Source: Candidatus Zhuqueibacterota bacterium
GTDB lineage: Bacteria > Zhuqueibacterota > Zhuqueibacteria > Oceanimicrobiales > Oceanimicrobiaceae
Direction of reading: 5' to 3'
DNA length: 33,738 bases
NCBI GenBank assembly: GCA_029262005.1
Contig: JAJDAG010000172.1
Span: 1-33,738, forward strand
The translations under genes and the position numbers were made by a program. Below, one piece after another: positions 17,288 through 24,797 of the stretch (its first letter is position 1; each line of letters opens with the position of its first letter). Below the pieces are notes generated by a model. That model had not been told where the DNA came from. It saw nothing but the letters and a program-made list of their open reading frames with translations, and searched no databases.

Positions 17288-17409
17288 TAGTACGAATTTA
17301 TTTTGCGCTGCATTTGCGCGATAGATTTGGTATTTTCTGAGTTTGCATCCTTGAATATTTGAATTGTCTCAAGGCAATTTTTTTATCTAAAAGAGGACAG
17401 TGTTGTTCA

Positions 17410-18393
17410 GTGCCGGAAGATAACGAGGTGTTTGACGTCGTAATAATTGGTGCGGGCCCCAGTGGACTTGCCTGCGCCATTGCAGCAAAGAAATTTGACT
17501 TTAACTACCTGCTGCTCGAAAAGGGCTGCCTGGTAAACTCTATTTTCCATTTCCCTTCGCAAATGATCTTCTTTTCAACGCCTGAATTGCTTGAGATCGG
17601 CAATATCCCTTTCATTATTTCAAATGAAAAACCAGCGCGTGCTGATCTCCTGAAATATTATCGTGCCGTGACCGAGCACTACGAATTGAACTTGAGGATG
17701 TTTGAAAACGTGGAGGCAGTGACCGGGCAGTCTGGCGGCTTTTCAATTCAAACCGGCAATGGCCGGGCATACACTGCGGCCAATATCGTTTTGGCTACCG
17801 GCCAATATGATCGACCCAATATGATGGGAATTCCAGGCGAAGAATTGAACAAAGTCAGTCATTATTTCACAGAAGCCCATTCATTCTATAAGAAGAAAGT
17901 TGTTGTTATTGGCGGGAAAAATTCAGCGGTCGAGGCTTCTCTTGAATTGTACAAAGCCGGCGCCGATGTCACGCTCATTCATCGGCATGATGACTTTGGT
18001 CAGTCGGTGAAATACTGGATTCTGCCTGACATCCGTAACCGTATCAAGGAAAATAAAATTACGGCACACTTCAATACCGAGGTTAAGGAAATTCGAGAAA
18101 ATAGCATCATCATTGAAGATGGAAGTGGGAAACAAACGGCGTTTGAGAATGATTTTGTTTTTGCTCTGACCGGTTATAATCCCGATACGGCATTTTTCCG
18201 AAAACTTGGTATCGGGATCGAAGCACAACAAAAACCGGTTCATAATCCCAAGACGCTCGAAACCAACATATCAGGCATTTACGTAGCCGGGGTCATAACG
18301 GCCGGCTCCGACGGTAGCAAAGTCTTCATAGAGAACTCACGTCATCATGGCGATTTAATTATGGGAAATATCCTAAATGGCAGCAAAAACTGA
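17410..18393 (+). CDS. ypdA: YpdA-like FAD/NAD(P)H oxidoreductase (bacillithiol disulfide reductase family)
   Basis: This 327-residue flavoprotein has an N-terminal FAD motif VVIIGAGPSGLACA, the family segments FFSTPELLEIGNIPF and VKYWILPDIRNRIKE, a second dinucleotide motif VVVIGGKNSAVEASLEL, and the C-terminal GVITAGSDGSKVFIENSRHHG. YpdA/Bdr proteins reduce bacillithiol disulfide with NADPH. The Cys of the usual G-P-C-G motif, implicated in activity in Staphylococcus, is Ser18 here, so activity may be different. The start GTG at 17410 is chosen over the earlier TTG at 17359 because AGAGGA precedes it and the N-terminus then matches the family. The end overlaps the lpd start by 17 bases, suggesting coupled translation. 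Confidence 0.8.
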   Translation: MPEDNEVFDVVIIGAGPSGLACAIAAKKFDFNYLLLEKGCLVNSIFHFPSQMIFFSTPELLEIGNIPFIISNEKPARADLLKYYRAVTEHYELNLRMFENVEAVTGQSGGFSIQTGNGRAYTAANIVLATGQYDRPNMMGIPGEELNKVSHYFTEAHSFYKKKVVVIGGKNSAVEASLELYKAGADVTLIHRHDDFGQSVKYWILPDIRNRIKENKITAHFNTEVKEIRENSIIIEDGSGKQTAFENDFVFALTGYNPDTAFFRKLGIGIEAQQKPVHNPKTLETNISGIYVAGVITAGSDGSKVFIENSRHHGDLIMGNILNGSKN

Positions 18394-19780
18394 GCAGTTT
18401 GATCTCGCGGTTATTGGTGGTGGGCCGGGTGGTTATGTGGCGGCTATTCGTGCGGCACAGTTGGGGTTAAAGTCATGTGTAATTGAAAGGGACAAATTAG
18501 GCGGACTTTGTTTAAACTGGGGCTGCATTCCCAGCAAAGCATTGTTAAAAAGCGCGGAAGTTTACCGCTTGGTTCAGGAGGCCGACTCTTACGGAATCAG
18601 TACCGGCGAAGTAAAGTTTGATGCCAAAAAAATCGTGCAACGCAGTCGTGCTGCGGCTGAGCAGTTGAGCAAAGGCATTGCATTCTTGCTGAAAAAAAAC
18701 AAGGTGGCGCATATTGCCGGTACCGGGGTCATCAAGGGAAAAGGCATTGTCGAAATTTTTACTAAAGACAAAGCCGAATTGACCGTTAATGCCAAACATA
18801 TCGTGGTGGCAACCGGTGGATTTACCCGGTCGCTACCAGGCGTTGAAATCGATGGTAAAAAAGTGATTTCCAGCCGGGAAGCGTTGGTTTTGAGTAAGCT
18901 GCCAAAATCGGTGGTGATCATCGGCGGTGGCCCGATTGGCGTTGAATTTGCTTATTTTTATAATTCTTTTGGCGTGAAATGCAGCATCGTTGAAATGATG
19001 CCGCACATTCTACCCATGGAAGACGCGGAAATTGCAAAAACCTTGCAGAGAAATTTTAAGAAAAACAAGGTTGCACTTTTTACCGAGAGCAAGGTTGAAA
19101 GTGTCAAGACGACGGCTGCCGGCGTAACCGTTACCGTTTCCGGCAAAAAGGGCACAGAGGAAATTAAAGGTGATATTGCTTTAATGGCAGTAGGTTTTGG
19201 CGGTTTTACGGACGGCCTTGGTCTGGAAAATGTTGGCGTAGTCACGGATCGTAGTTTCATAAAGGTAGATGAAAACTATCAAACGAATGTGCCGGGCATT
19301 TTTGCCATAGGCGATGTCATTGGGCCGCCGCTGCTGGCGCATGTTGCCTCGGCTGAAGCCATTTTTCTGGTTGAAAAATTAGTGGGGCATAATCCGACGC
19401 CGGTGGATTACGGCAACATTCCCGGCTGCACTTATTGCCAGCCGCAAGTGGCCAGCGTTGGCCTGACCGAAGAAAAGGCTATTGAAACGGGCCATAAAAT
19501 AAAGGTCGGACGTTTCCCGTTTCGTGCAAACGGCAAGTCTATCGCTGTTGGCGAAATCGAAGGGTTGGTCAAGTTGATATTTGATGAAAAGTACGGCGAA
19601 CTGCTCGGAGCCCACATTATCGGGGTAGAAGCCACAGACATGATTGCGGAGCTGGTTCTGGCCAGAACACTGGAAACAACCGTTACCGAAGTTATGAAGT
19701 CTGTACATGCGCACCCAACTTTGTCTGAGGCTGTCATGGAGGCAGCGGCAGATGCCATGGGTGAGGCGATTCATATTTAG
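18377..19780 (+). CDS. lpdA: Dihydrolipoyl dehydrogenase (E3)
   Basis: This E3 flavoenzyme reoxidises dihydrolipoamide of 2-oxoacid dehydrogenase or glycine cleavage complexes with NAD+. The 467-residue protein shows the FAD motif VIGGGPGGYVAAIRAAQLG, the redox pair Cys45 and Cys50 (GGLCLNWGCIPSK), the NAD motif VVIIGGGPIGVEFAYFY, AIGDVIGPPLLAHVAS, and the C-terminal His-Glu base block HAHPTLSEAVMEA. It overlaps ypdA by 17 bases and is followed 72 bases later by lipB, which supplies the lipoyl precursor. No E1 or E2 subunit gene is in the window, so the partner complex is encoded elsewhere. Confidence 0.96.
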   Translation: MAAKTEQFDLAVIGGGPGGYVAAIRAAQLGLKSCVIERDKLGGLCLNWGCIPSKALLKSAEVYRLVQEADSYGISTGEVKFDAKKIVQRSRAAAEQLSKGIAFLLKKNKVAHIAGTGVIKGKGIVEIFTKDKAELTVNAKHIVVATGGFTRSLPGVEIDGKKVISSREALVLSKLPKSVVIIGGGPIGVEFAYFYNSFGVKCSIVEMMPHILPMEDAEIAKTLQRNFKKNKVALFTESKVESVKTTAAGVTVTVSGKKGTEEIKGDIALMAVGFGGFTDGLGLENVGVVTDRSFIKVDENYQTNVPGIFAIGDVIGPPLLAHVASAEAIFLVEKLVGHNPTPVDYGNIPGCTYCQPQVASVGLTEEKAIETGHKIKVGRFPFRANGKSIAVGEIEGLVKLIFDEKYGELLGAHIIGVEATDMIAELVLARTLETTVTEVMKSVHAHPTLSEAVMEAAADAMGEAIHI

Positions 19781-19852
19781 AGTTTGACCGATGGCTTCAA
19801 GTTTGTTGTCATTCCGAATCCGTTGTGCCGGGTATAGCAATTAGGCGACTGT

Positions 19853-20545
19853 ATGAAAGCAGGGACTTTACTCAATGCCGGACTTCTTGACTACCAACAA
19901 GCCTGGGACTTGCAAAAACAATTGCACCAGCAGCGAGTCAAAAGCGAGATCGGCGATACGCTCATCATGACTGAGCATCCGCACACTTACACGCTGGGCA
20001 AGACTGCGCGTGAGGCACATTTGGTCGCGGAGGAAAGTGCACTGCAAAAGCAGGGCGTAAATGTCTATCGAATCGACCGTGGAGGCGATATTACCTACCA
20101 CGGCCCCGGTCAAATCGTCGGCTACCCGATTTTGGATTTGCACGATCATTATTTGGACATGCACCGCTATTTGCGCGAGCTTGAGCAGGTGATAATTGAC
20201 CTGCTGTCTGATTACGGAATTCAAGCCGGCAGGGAAGAGGGACTCACCGGCGTCTGGGTAGATGGCGCCAAGGTCGCTGCCATCGGCGTGAAAGTCACGC
20301 GCTGGGTTACGATGCACGGTTTTGCGCTTAATGTGAATACTGATTTGAGTTATTTCAGTAATATTATACCGTGCGGAATTGTTGATAAACCGGTGACCTC
20401 GATGCAGCAATTAGTGGGAAAACAAATGAATTTTGCCGATGTTGTAGAAAGGGTTATTTCACATTTTTCGAATATATTCAGGATTGAATTCATTGTTGCT
20501 AGCCGGCGCAGTGTTTCACGATTGCAGGCAACGGCACTGGTTTAG
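19853..20545 (+). CDS. lipB: Octanoyl-[acyl carrier protein]:protein N-octanoyltransferase (lipoate biosynthesis)
   Basis: LipB moves octanoate from acyl carrier protein to lipoyl domains, the first step of lipoate synthesis. This 230-residue protein carries the signature RGGDITYHGPGQIVGYPILD, the catalytic Lys147 (VAAIGVKVTRW) and the nucleophile Cys174 (NIIPCGI), followed by DKPVTSM. It follows lpdA by 72 bases, which links it to 2-oxoacid dehydrogenase or glycine cleavage function. The radical SAM partner LipA is not in this window. The length and motifs are standard for the family. Confidence 0.95.
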   Translation: MKAGTLLNAGLLDYQQAWDLQKQLHQQRVKSEIGDTLIMTEHPHTYTLGKTAREAHLVAEESALQKQGVNVYRIDRGGDITYHGPGQIVGYPILDLHDHYLDMHRYLRELEQVIIDLLSDYGIQAGREEGLTGVWVDGAKVAAIGVKVTRWVTMHGFALNVNTDLSYFSNIIPCGIVDKPVTSMQQLVGKQMNFADVVERVISHFSNIFRIEFIVASRRSVSRLQATALV

Positions 20546-20618
20546 ATCCTGTTCATTAACTGTTTTTGAAGCGCAAAACGTTTCATTTTGAATTATTAAT
20601 TAAATTGAAAGATCGAGC

Positions 20619-22163
20619 GTGGCACGACTACACGAATATCAAGGGAAAGAACTGTTAAAACAGTTTAAAGTAAAAACGCCGCGCGGCAGCATTGCCTGCA
20701 CGGCGGACGAGGCATTCAAGGTAACAGCAGAACTCGCGACCCCGGTCGTGGTTAAAGCCCAGGTCTGGACGACAAAACGGGCGGACTTTGGCGGCATTCA
20801 ATTTGCCAAAACAGCAGAAGAAGCGAAAACAAAAGCAGAAAAACTTCTCGGGTTGCAGGTACAGGATTTTACCATCGACACCGTCCTGGTTGAAGAGCAA
20901 ATCAAAATCGAGCGCGAGTTTTACGCCGGCATTGTCATCGACGATTCGTCGAAATGCCCGGTGCTGATTTTTAGCTCGATGGGCGGCAGTGGAATTGAAG
21001 AAATCGCTGAAGCACACCCCGACAAAGTAGCGAAAGTCAACATAGATATTGTAGAGGGCCTTCGTGATTACCAGGCCCGCAATCTCATTCGCGCCACTGG
21101 TATTTCCGGAAAATTGCAGATGCAGTTGGCTGGGGTTCTCGTAAAGTTATGGCAGGTGGCGCGCAAATACGAAGCACGTTCGGCGGAGATTAACCCACTG
21201 GTTCTAACCGCCAACGGTGAAATCATGGCCGCCGATTGCCGGGTGACTGTTGATGACTACGCTGTTTTTCGGCACCCGGATCTGGGTATCGAGATTGCGC
21301 GCGAGTTAAACCGTCCACCTTCTCAGTTAGACAAAATCGCTTACGATGTTGAAAAGAATGACTACCGCGGCACTTTTTATTTTATCCAAATGGAAAGTGG
21401 TTTTAAGAAGAATGATGGCTATGTCGGCTTTCACGGTGCAGGCGGCGGCGGCTCTATGATGTCCATGGATGCGGCGCACACGCAGGGTTTTAAGCTGGCT
21501 AATTTTACCGACACCAGCGGTAACCCGGCTGCCTCAAAAGTGTATCGTGCTGCGCGAATAATTTTGGCGCAAAAAAATATTGTAGCCTATTTTGGCTCCG
21601 GATCTGGCGTTGCGAGTCAGGAGCAGTTTCATTCGGCTCGCGGTCTGGCCAAAGCTTTTATTGAAGAAAATCTCTCCATTCCAGCCGTGATCAGGTTGGG
21701 CGGCAATTTGGAGGATAAAGCCATCGACATACTTGAAACCTGCACTAAAGGCTTGCCTGCGCCGGTTGAAGGCTATAAAAAAGACGACACGGCGCATTTT
21801 TGTGCAGAGCGCCTCCGGCATCTGGTCGAGACTTTCCAACCTGATTCAGGTGCGCGGGAGAAGTTTGAAAAGCCTGATTTTGACAAGCCGTACTCTTTTG
21901 AAACCATTACCGGCAAGATTACTTTTGACCATGGCGTCTGTGCGGAGTGTGACCATCACGCTTGTGTTGAGGCTTGCATTCCGGAAATTCTCAAGTTGGA
22001 AAACAATGTCCCTGTACTCGCAATTAGTACGGAAGAAGCAAAAACCGGAAAGTGCATCGAATGCCTCGGGTGTGAAATGGAATGTGTTTACCGCGGCAAA
22101 CGCGGCGCCTATATTGAATTGCCCATCGCCGGGTTGGACGAATACGTTGGGGAGGAAGACTGA
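20619..22163 (+). CDS. SucC-like ATP-grasp CoA ligase subunit fused to a two-cluster ferredoxin domain
   Basis: Residues 1 to about 390 form an ADP-forming CoA ligase beta subunit. The start MARLHEYQGKELLKQF and the SAEINPLVLTANGEIMAAD block are SucC-type, and LANFTDTSGNPAASKVYRA fits the ligase domain. The usual glycine-rich ATP loop after KAQV is replaced by WTTKRADFGG. A C-terminal domain of about 85 residues carries two 4Fe-4S motifs, Cys441, 444, 449 and 453 (CAECDHHACVEAC) and Cys479, 482, 485 and 489 (CIECLGCEMEC). The start is GTG, and the stop overlaps the sucD-like ATG by one base. With the next two genes it could form a citryl-CoA synthetase/lyase set; succinyl-CoA or malate-CoA ligase are alternatives. 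The reaction is not settled by sequence. Confidence 0.82.
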   Translation: MARLHEYQGKELLKQFKVKTPRGSIACTADEAFKVTAELATPVVVKAQVWTTKRADFGGIQFAKTAEEAKTKAEKLLGLQVQDFTIDTVLVEEQIKIEREFYAGIVIDDSSKCPVLIFSSMGGSGIEEIAEAHPDKVAKVNIDIVEGLRDYQARNLIRATGISGKLQMQLAGVLVKLWQVARKYEARSAEINPLVLTANGEIMAADCRVTVDDYAVFRHPDLGIEIARELNRPPSQLDKIAYDVEKNDYRGTFYFIQMESGFKKNDGYVGFHGAGGGGSMMSMDAAHTQGFKLANFTDTSGNPAASKVYRAARIILAQKNIVAYFGSGSGVASQEQFHSARGLAKAFIEENLSIPAVIRLGGNLEDKAIDILETCTKGLPAPVEGYKKDDTAHFCAERLRHLVETFQPDSGAREKFEKPDFDKPYSFETITGKITFDHGVCAECDHHACVEACIPEILKLENNVPVLAISTEEAKTGKCIECLGCEMECVYRGKRGAYIELPIAGLDEYVGEED

Positions 22164-23074
22164 TGGCCATTTTAATCAACGAAGAAAACCGTGTGCTTGT
22201 CCAGGGTATTACCGGACGCGAGGGGTTAACTCGCGCAAAATTGATGATGGAATACGGCACCAAAGTTGTGGCCGGCGTCACCCCTGGAAAGGGTAACCAA
22301 ACTGTGCTGGAAGTACCAGTTTTTGATACGGTTAAAGAAGCGACAGAGAACGTTGCCGGCATTAACACTTCTGTGATTTTTGTGCCGGCGCCGCTGGTAA
22401 AAAATGCCGCTTTGGAAGCCATTGACGCCGGTATAAAGCTGCTGGTCATCGTGCCGGATCGCGTTCCCATGTACGATGTGCTGGAAATTGCCCATGCTGC
22501 TGAACAAAACGGCGCTCGTTTTGTTGGTCCCAATACTTTGGGTTTGTTAAGTGTTGGCAAAGGGGTTTTGGGTATGATTGGCGGTCGGGCGGAAACGGCG
22601 CGGCAGTGGTTCCGGAAAGGACATGTCGGCGTTACATCCAGAAGTGGAGGTATCACTTCTTCCATTTCTTACTATCTAAGCCGCAGTGGCATCGGACTGA
22701 GTTCCATTGTTCACGTTGGCGGCGATGGCATCGTTGGCACGCCGCATCCGGAGGTTATTAAATTATTTCAGGACGATGATGACACAAATGCCGTGGTGAT
22801 GTTCGGCGAAATCGGCACGACCCAGGAAGAGCAGGTTGCTGACTTGATTGAATCAGGCAAATTCACCAAACCGCTGATCGCTTTTATCGGCGGGAAAGCG
22901 GCGAAATCCGGCACACGTTTTTCACACGCCGGCGCCATTGTCGAGGGTAACCGCGGCACACATGAAAGTAAAGTACGACGTTTGCGAGAGGTTGGTGCAC
23001 ACATTGTTGAGCATTTTGATGATATTCCAAAAGTAACCCGGGAAGTCCTGGACGATCTCAATTTGCAAAGTTGA
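22163..23074 (+). CDS. SucD-like CoA ligase alpha subunit
   Basis: This is a 303-residue partner of the preceding ATP-grasp subunit. It has the CoA-binding Rossmann start (VLVQGITGREGL, AGVTPGKGNQ), the PAPLVKNAALEAIDAGIKLL block, the SRSGGITSSISYYLSRSG loop and the phosphorylatable active-site His255 in FSHAGAIVEGNRGTHESK. Such subunits form an acyl-phosphate and then an acyl-CoA, reversibly, with ATP. Succinate, citrate and malate are all used within the superfamily. The ATG overlaps the preceding stop by one base, so the two are made as a pair. The next gene is a citryl-CoA-lyase-like protein, 164 bases on, which tilts the interpretation to citryl-CoA synthetase (CcsB role). Confidence 0.87.
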   Translation: MAILINEENRVLVQGITGREGLTRAKLMMEYGTKVVAGVTPGKGNQTVLEVPVFDTVKEATENVAGINTSVIFVPAPLVKNAALEAIDAGIKLLVIVPDRVPMYDVLEIAHAAEQNGARFVGPNTLGLLSVGKGVLGMIGGRAETARQWFRKGHVGVTSRSGGITSSISYYLSRSGIGLSSIVHVGGDGIVGTPHPEVIKLFQDDDDTNAVVMFGEIGTTQEEQVADLIESGKFTKPLIAFIGGKAAKSGTRFSHAGAIVEGNRGTHESKVRRLREVGAHIVEHFDDIPKVTREVLDDLNLQS

Positions 23075-23238
23075 AACCAAAACAAGTGCTTTTACCCATG
23101 ATTTGTGAAGCGGCCAGCGAACGAATCAGGGGGAGGCCTGACACACGCAACTTTGAAATACAGTCATGGCTTCAAGGAAACTGCAATAAAATAGGAATAA
23201 ACAGTAATTTTTAAACAACTTATAGTAGGTGTTGCAAC

Positions 23239-24015
23239 ATGAGTGATTTACACTGGAAAACAGCAATTACTAAAATCAAACCCAATGAAGTGCGTTTGCG
23301 GGGCTACCGCATTGAAGAACTGATGGGAGAAGTCTCATTTGGTCAGGCCGTTTATCTGGCTTTGAAGGGTGAGTTGCCGTCAGAAAATGCCGGCAAAATG
23401 CTGGATGCCATTCTCGTTTCGTCCATAGATCATGGCGCAACGCCACCTTCTGCGTTGGCCGCAATGACCGTCGCCTCTACTGGTTCCGGGCTGAACGCAT
23501 CGGTTGCAGCGGGGATTTTGGCTATTTCCCGTTTTCACGGTGGTGCAATCGAAGACGGCATGGCCATTCTGCTGCAGGCCGATGACAAAATGAGGGCGAG
23601 AGAGATTTCTGCTGCCGTTGCCTGCAAAGAACTTGTTGCAGAGTACCGCGAAATGCGCCGCAGAATATCCGGGTTTGGCCACCGGCTTCACACTGCTGAC
23701 CCGCGTTCCGCCCGCCTGTTTGATTTGGCTAAGGATTTGGAAATCGGTGATCATTTTATTGAGATAGCCAAAACCGTTGAGTCTGAGCTTGAGAAACAGT
23801 CAGGGAAAAAGCTGCCGATTAACGTCGATGGCGCCATTGCCGCAGTTTTGTGTCAGTTGGACTTTGCGCCGAAATTGGCCAATGCATTTTTTATGATTGC
23901 ACGGCTTCCTGGCCTGGTGGCGCATGTGCACGAAGAGCAGACGCGGCACAAGCCGATGCGCTCTATTCATCCAAAAGACCACGAATACGATGGACCGGAA
24001 GACAGAACACTTTAG
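23239..24015 (+). CDS. Citryl-CoA lyase-like protein (short citrate synthase superfamily member)
   Basis: This 258-residue protein matches the C-terminal citryl-CoA lyase module of ATP-citrate lyase and the stand-alone Ccl of Hydrogenobacter, and is far shorter than citrate synthase (about 370-430 residues). Candidate catalytic residues all line up: His100 (RFHGGAIEDG), His148 (GFGHRLHTADPRS) and Asp197 (PINVDGAIAAVL). The NVDG form is typical of lyases, whereas citrate synthases usually have NVDFYSG. The expected reaction is citryl-CoA to acetyl-CoA plus oxaloacetate. It sits directly after a CoA ligase pair that could make citryl-CoA. A methylcitryl-CoA or other 3-hydroxyacyl-CoA substrate cannot be excluded. 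Confidence 0.82.
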   Translation: MSDLHWKTAITKIKPNEVRLRGYRIEELMGEVSFGQAVYLALKGELPSENAGKMLDAILVSSIDHGATPPSALAAMTVASTGSGLNASVAAGILAISRFHGGAIEDGMAILLQADDKMRAREISAAVACKELVAEYREMRRRISGFGHRLHTADPRSARLFDLAKDLEIGDHFIEIAKTVESELEKQSGKKLPINVDGAIAAVLCQLDFAPKLANAFFMIARLPGLVAHVHEEQTRHKPMRSIHPKDHEYDGPEDRTL

Positions 24016-24095
24016 ATATTCGGTCCGCGGTGTGCTGAAGAAAATAGTCATAATTCAATAGAAATAAATAACTAAAATACAAGGATTTACTTGAC

Positions 24096-24632
24096 ATGGA
24101 GAAAGCCAAACTGCTGGAACTTATTCCCGAATTTAATCTCATTAAAGATGAGGACCTGCGTGAAAACACCATTGCCATCTGGGAAGAAGCGACAAACTAC
24201 CGTAATTGGACAGCCGAAGAGTTGCTGAATATTCCATTTACACTTCTGGCAGACAACTGCAAAATAAAGTATCTGGAACATGTGCGTACGGTTTGCCAAA
24301 TGTGTGTTGCGTGTGATGAAGTGCTCACCACAGCCTATGGCGAACGGAAAACACCGGTTAATCGGGATTACTTAATTGCCGGGGCCATGCTTGCAGATGT
24401 GGGTAAGCTTTATGAGTACGACAAAGAAAACGGCAACGTGGTCAAAAGTAAGCACGGCAAATATTTGCGCCATCCTTTCAGTGGCGTTGGCCTTTGCTTC
24501 AAATATGATATTCCCGAGGAAGTCATGCACGTTGTTGCCGTGCACTCGAAAGAGGGAGATCATTTTCCACGGTCGCCTGAAGCGATAATTTTGCATCACG
24601 CCGACTTTATTGATTTTGATTTGGTGAAGTAA
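24096..24632 (+). CDS. HD-domain-like protein with altered metal site
   Basis: This 178-residue protein has the helical layout of an HD phosphohydrolase. The first His is His62 (YLEHVRTV), then comes a block GAMLADVGKLYEY where the family normally has HD, here Ala100-Asp101, then HPFSGVG, VVAVHSKEG and ILHHADFIDFD. Losing the signature His would weaken or change metal binding, so catalysis by the usual route is doubtful. The motif VCQMCVACDE adds three close cysteines of unknown role. It lies between the citryl-CoA-lyase-like gene (80 bases before) and icd (165 bases after), so it is probably part of this metabolic cluster. No substrate can be given. Confidence 0.7.
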   Translation: MEKAKLLELIPEFNLIKDEDLRENTIAIWEEATNYRNWTAEELLNIPFTLLADNCKIKYLEHVRTVCQMCVACDEVLTTAYGERKTPVNRDYLIAGAMLADVGKLYEYDKENGNVVKSKHGKYLRHPFSGVGLCFKYDIPEEVMHVVAVHSKEGDHFPRSPEAIILHHADFIDFDLVK

Positions 24633-24743
24633 AGAACAGGGGCATGATGACGCAATTTGTCAACAATCGTGATCGCGGTTTCAGGCAAATAGAGCGGAGG
24701 ATAGTGGTGGTTGGCCCAGGCATCTACAACTCATTGAAATTAA

Positions 24744-24766
24744 ACACCCTGCAACTGCATGGGTGT
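24744..24766 (+). promoter_or_regulatory. Hairpin in the leader of icd
   Basis: ACACCC (24744-24749) and GGGTGT (24761-24766) form a perfect 6-bp stem. The inner TGCA and TGCA copies can extend it with one unpaired base. It ends 31 bases before the icd ATG, in a 165-base non-coding stretch. It could be an operator or mRNA leader structure; no T-run follows, so it is unlikely to be a terminator. Confidence 0.35.
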
Positions 24767-24797
24767 GGCTTAACCAAGTAAACGAAAGAGGAAATTT

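Noticed and set aside
19868-20410. A 180-codon open frame on the minus strand under lipB
   Set aside because: It is the antisense shadow of a fully supported lipB and shows no domain. The same applies to the other long minus-strand frames under nuo, sucC and prpD genes.
23239-24015. Ordinary citrate synthase or 2-methylcitrate synthase
   Set aside because: At 258 residues it is too short, and NVDG replaces the NVDFYSG block of citrate synthases; no frameshift or missing N-terminal part is seen upstream.
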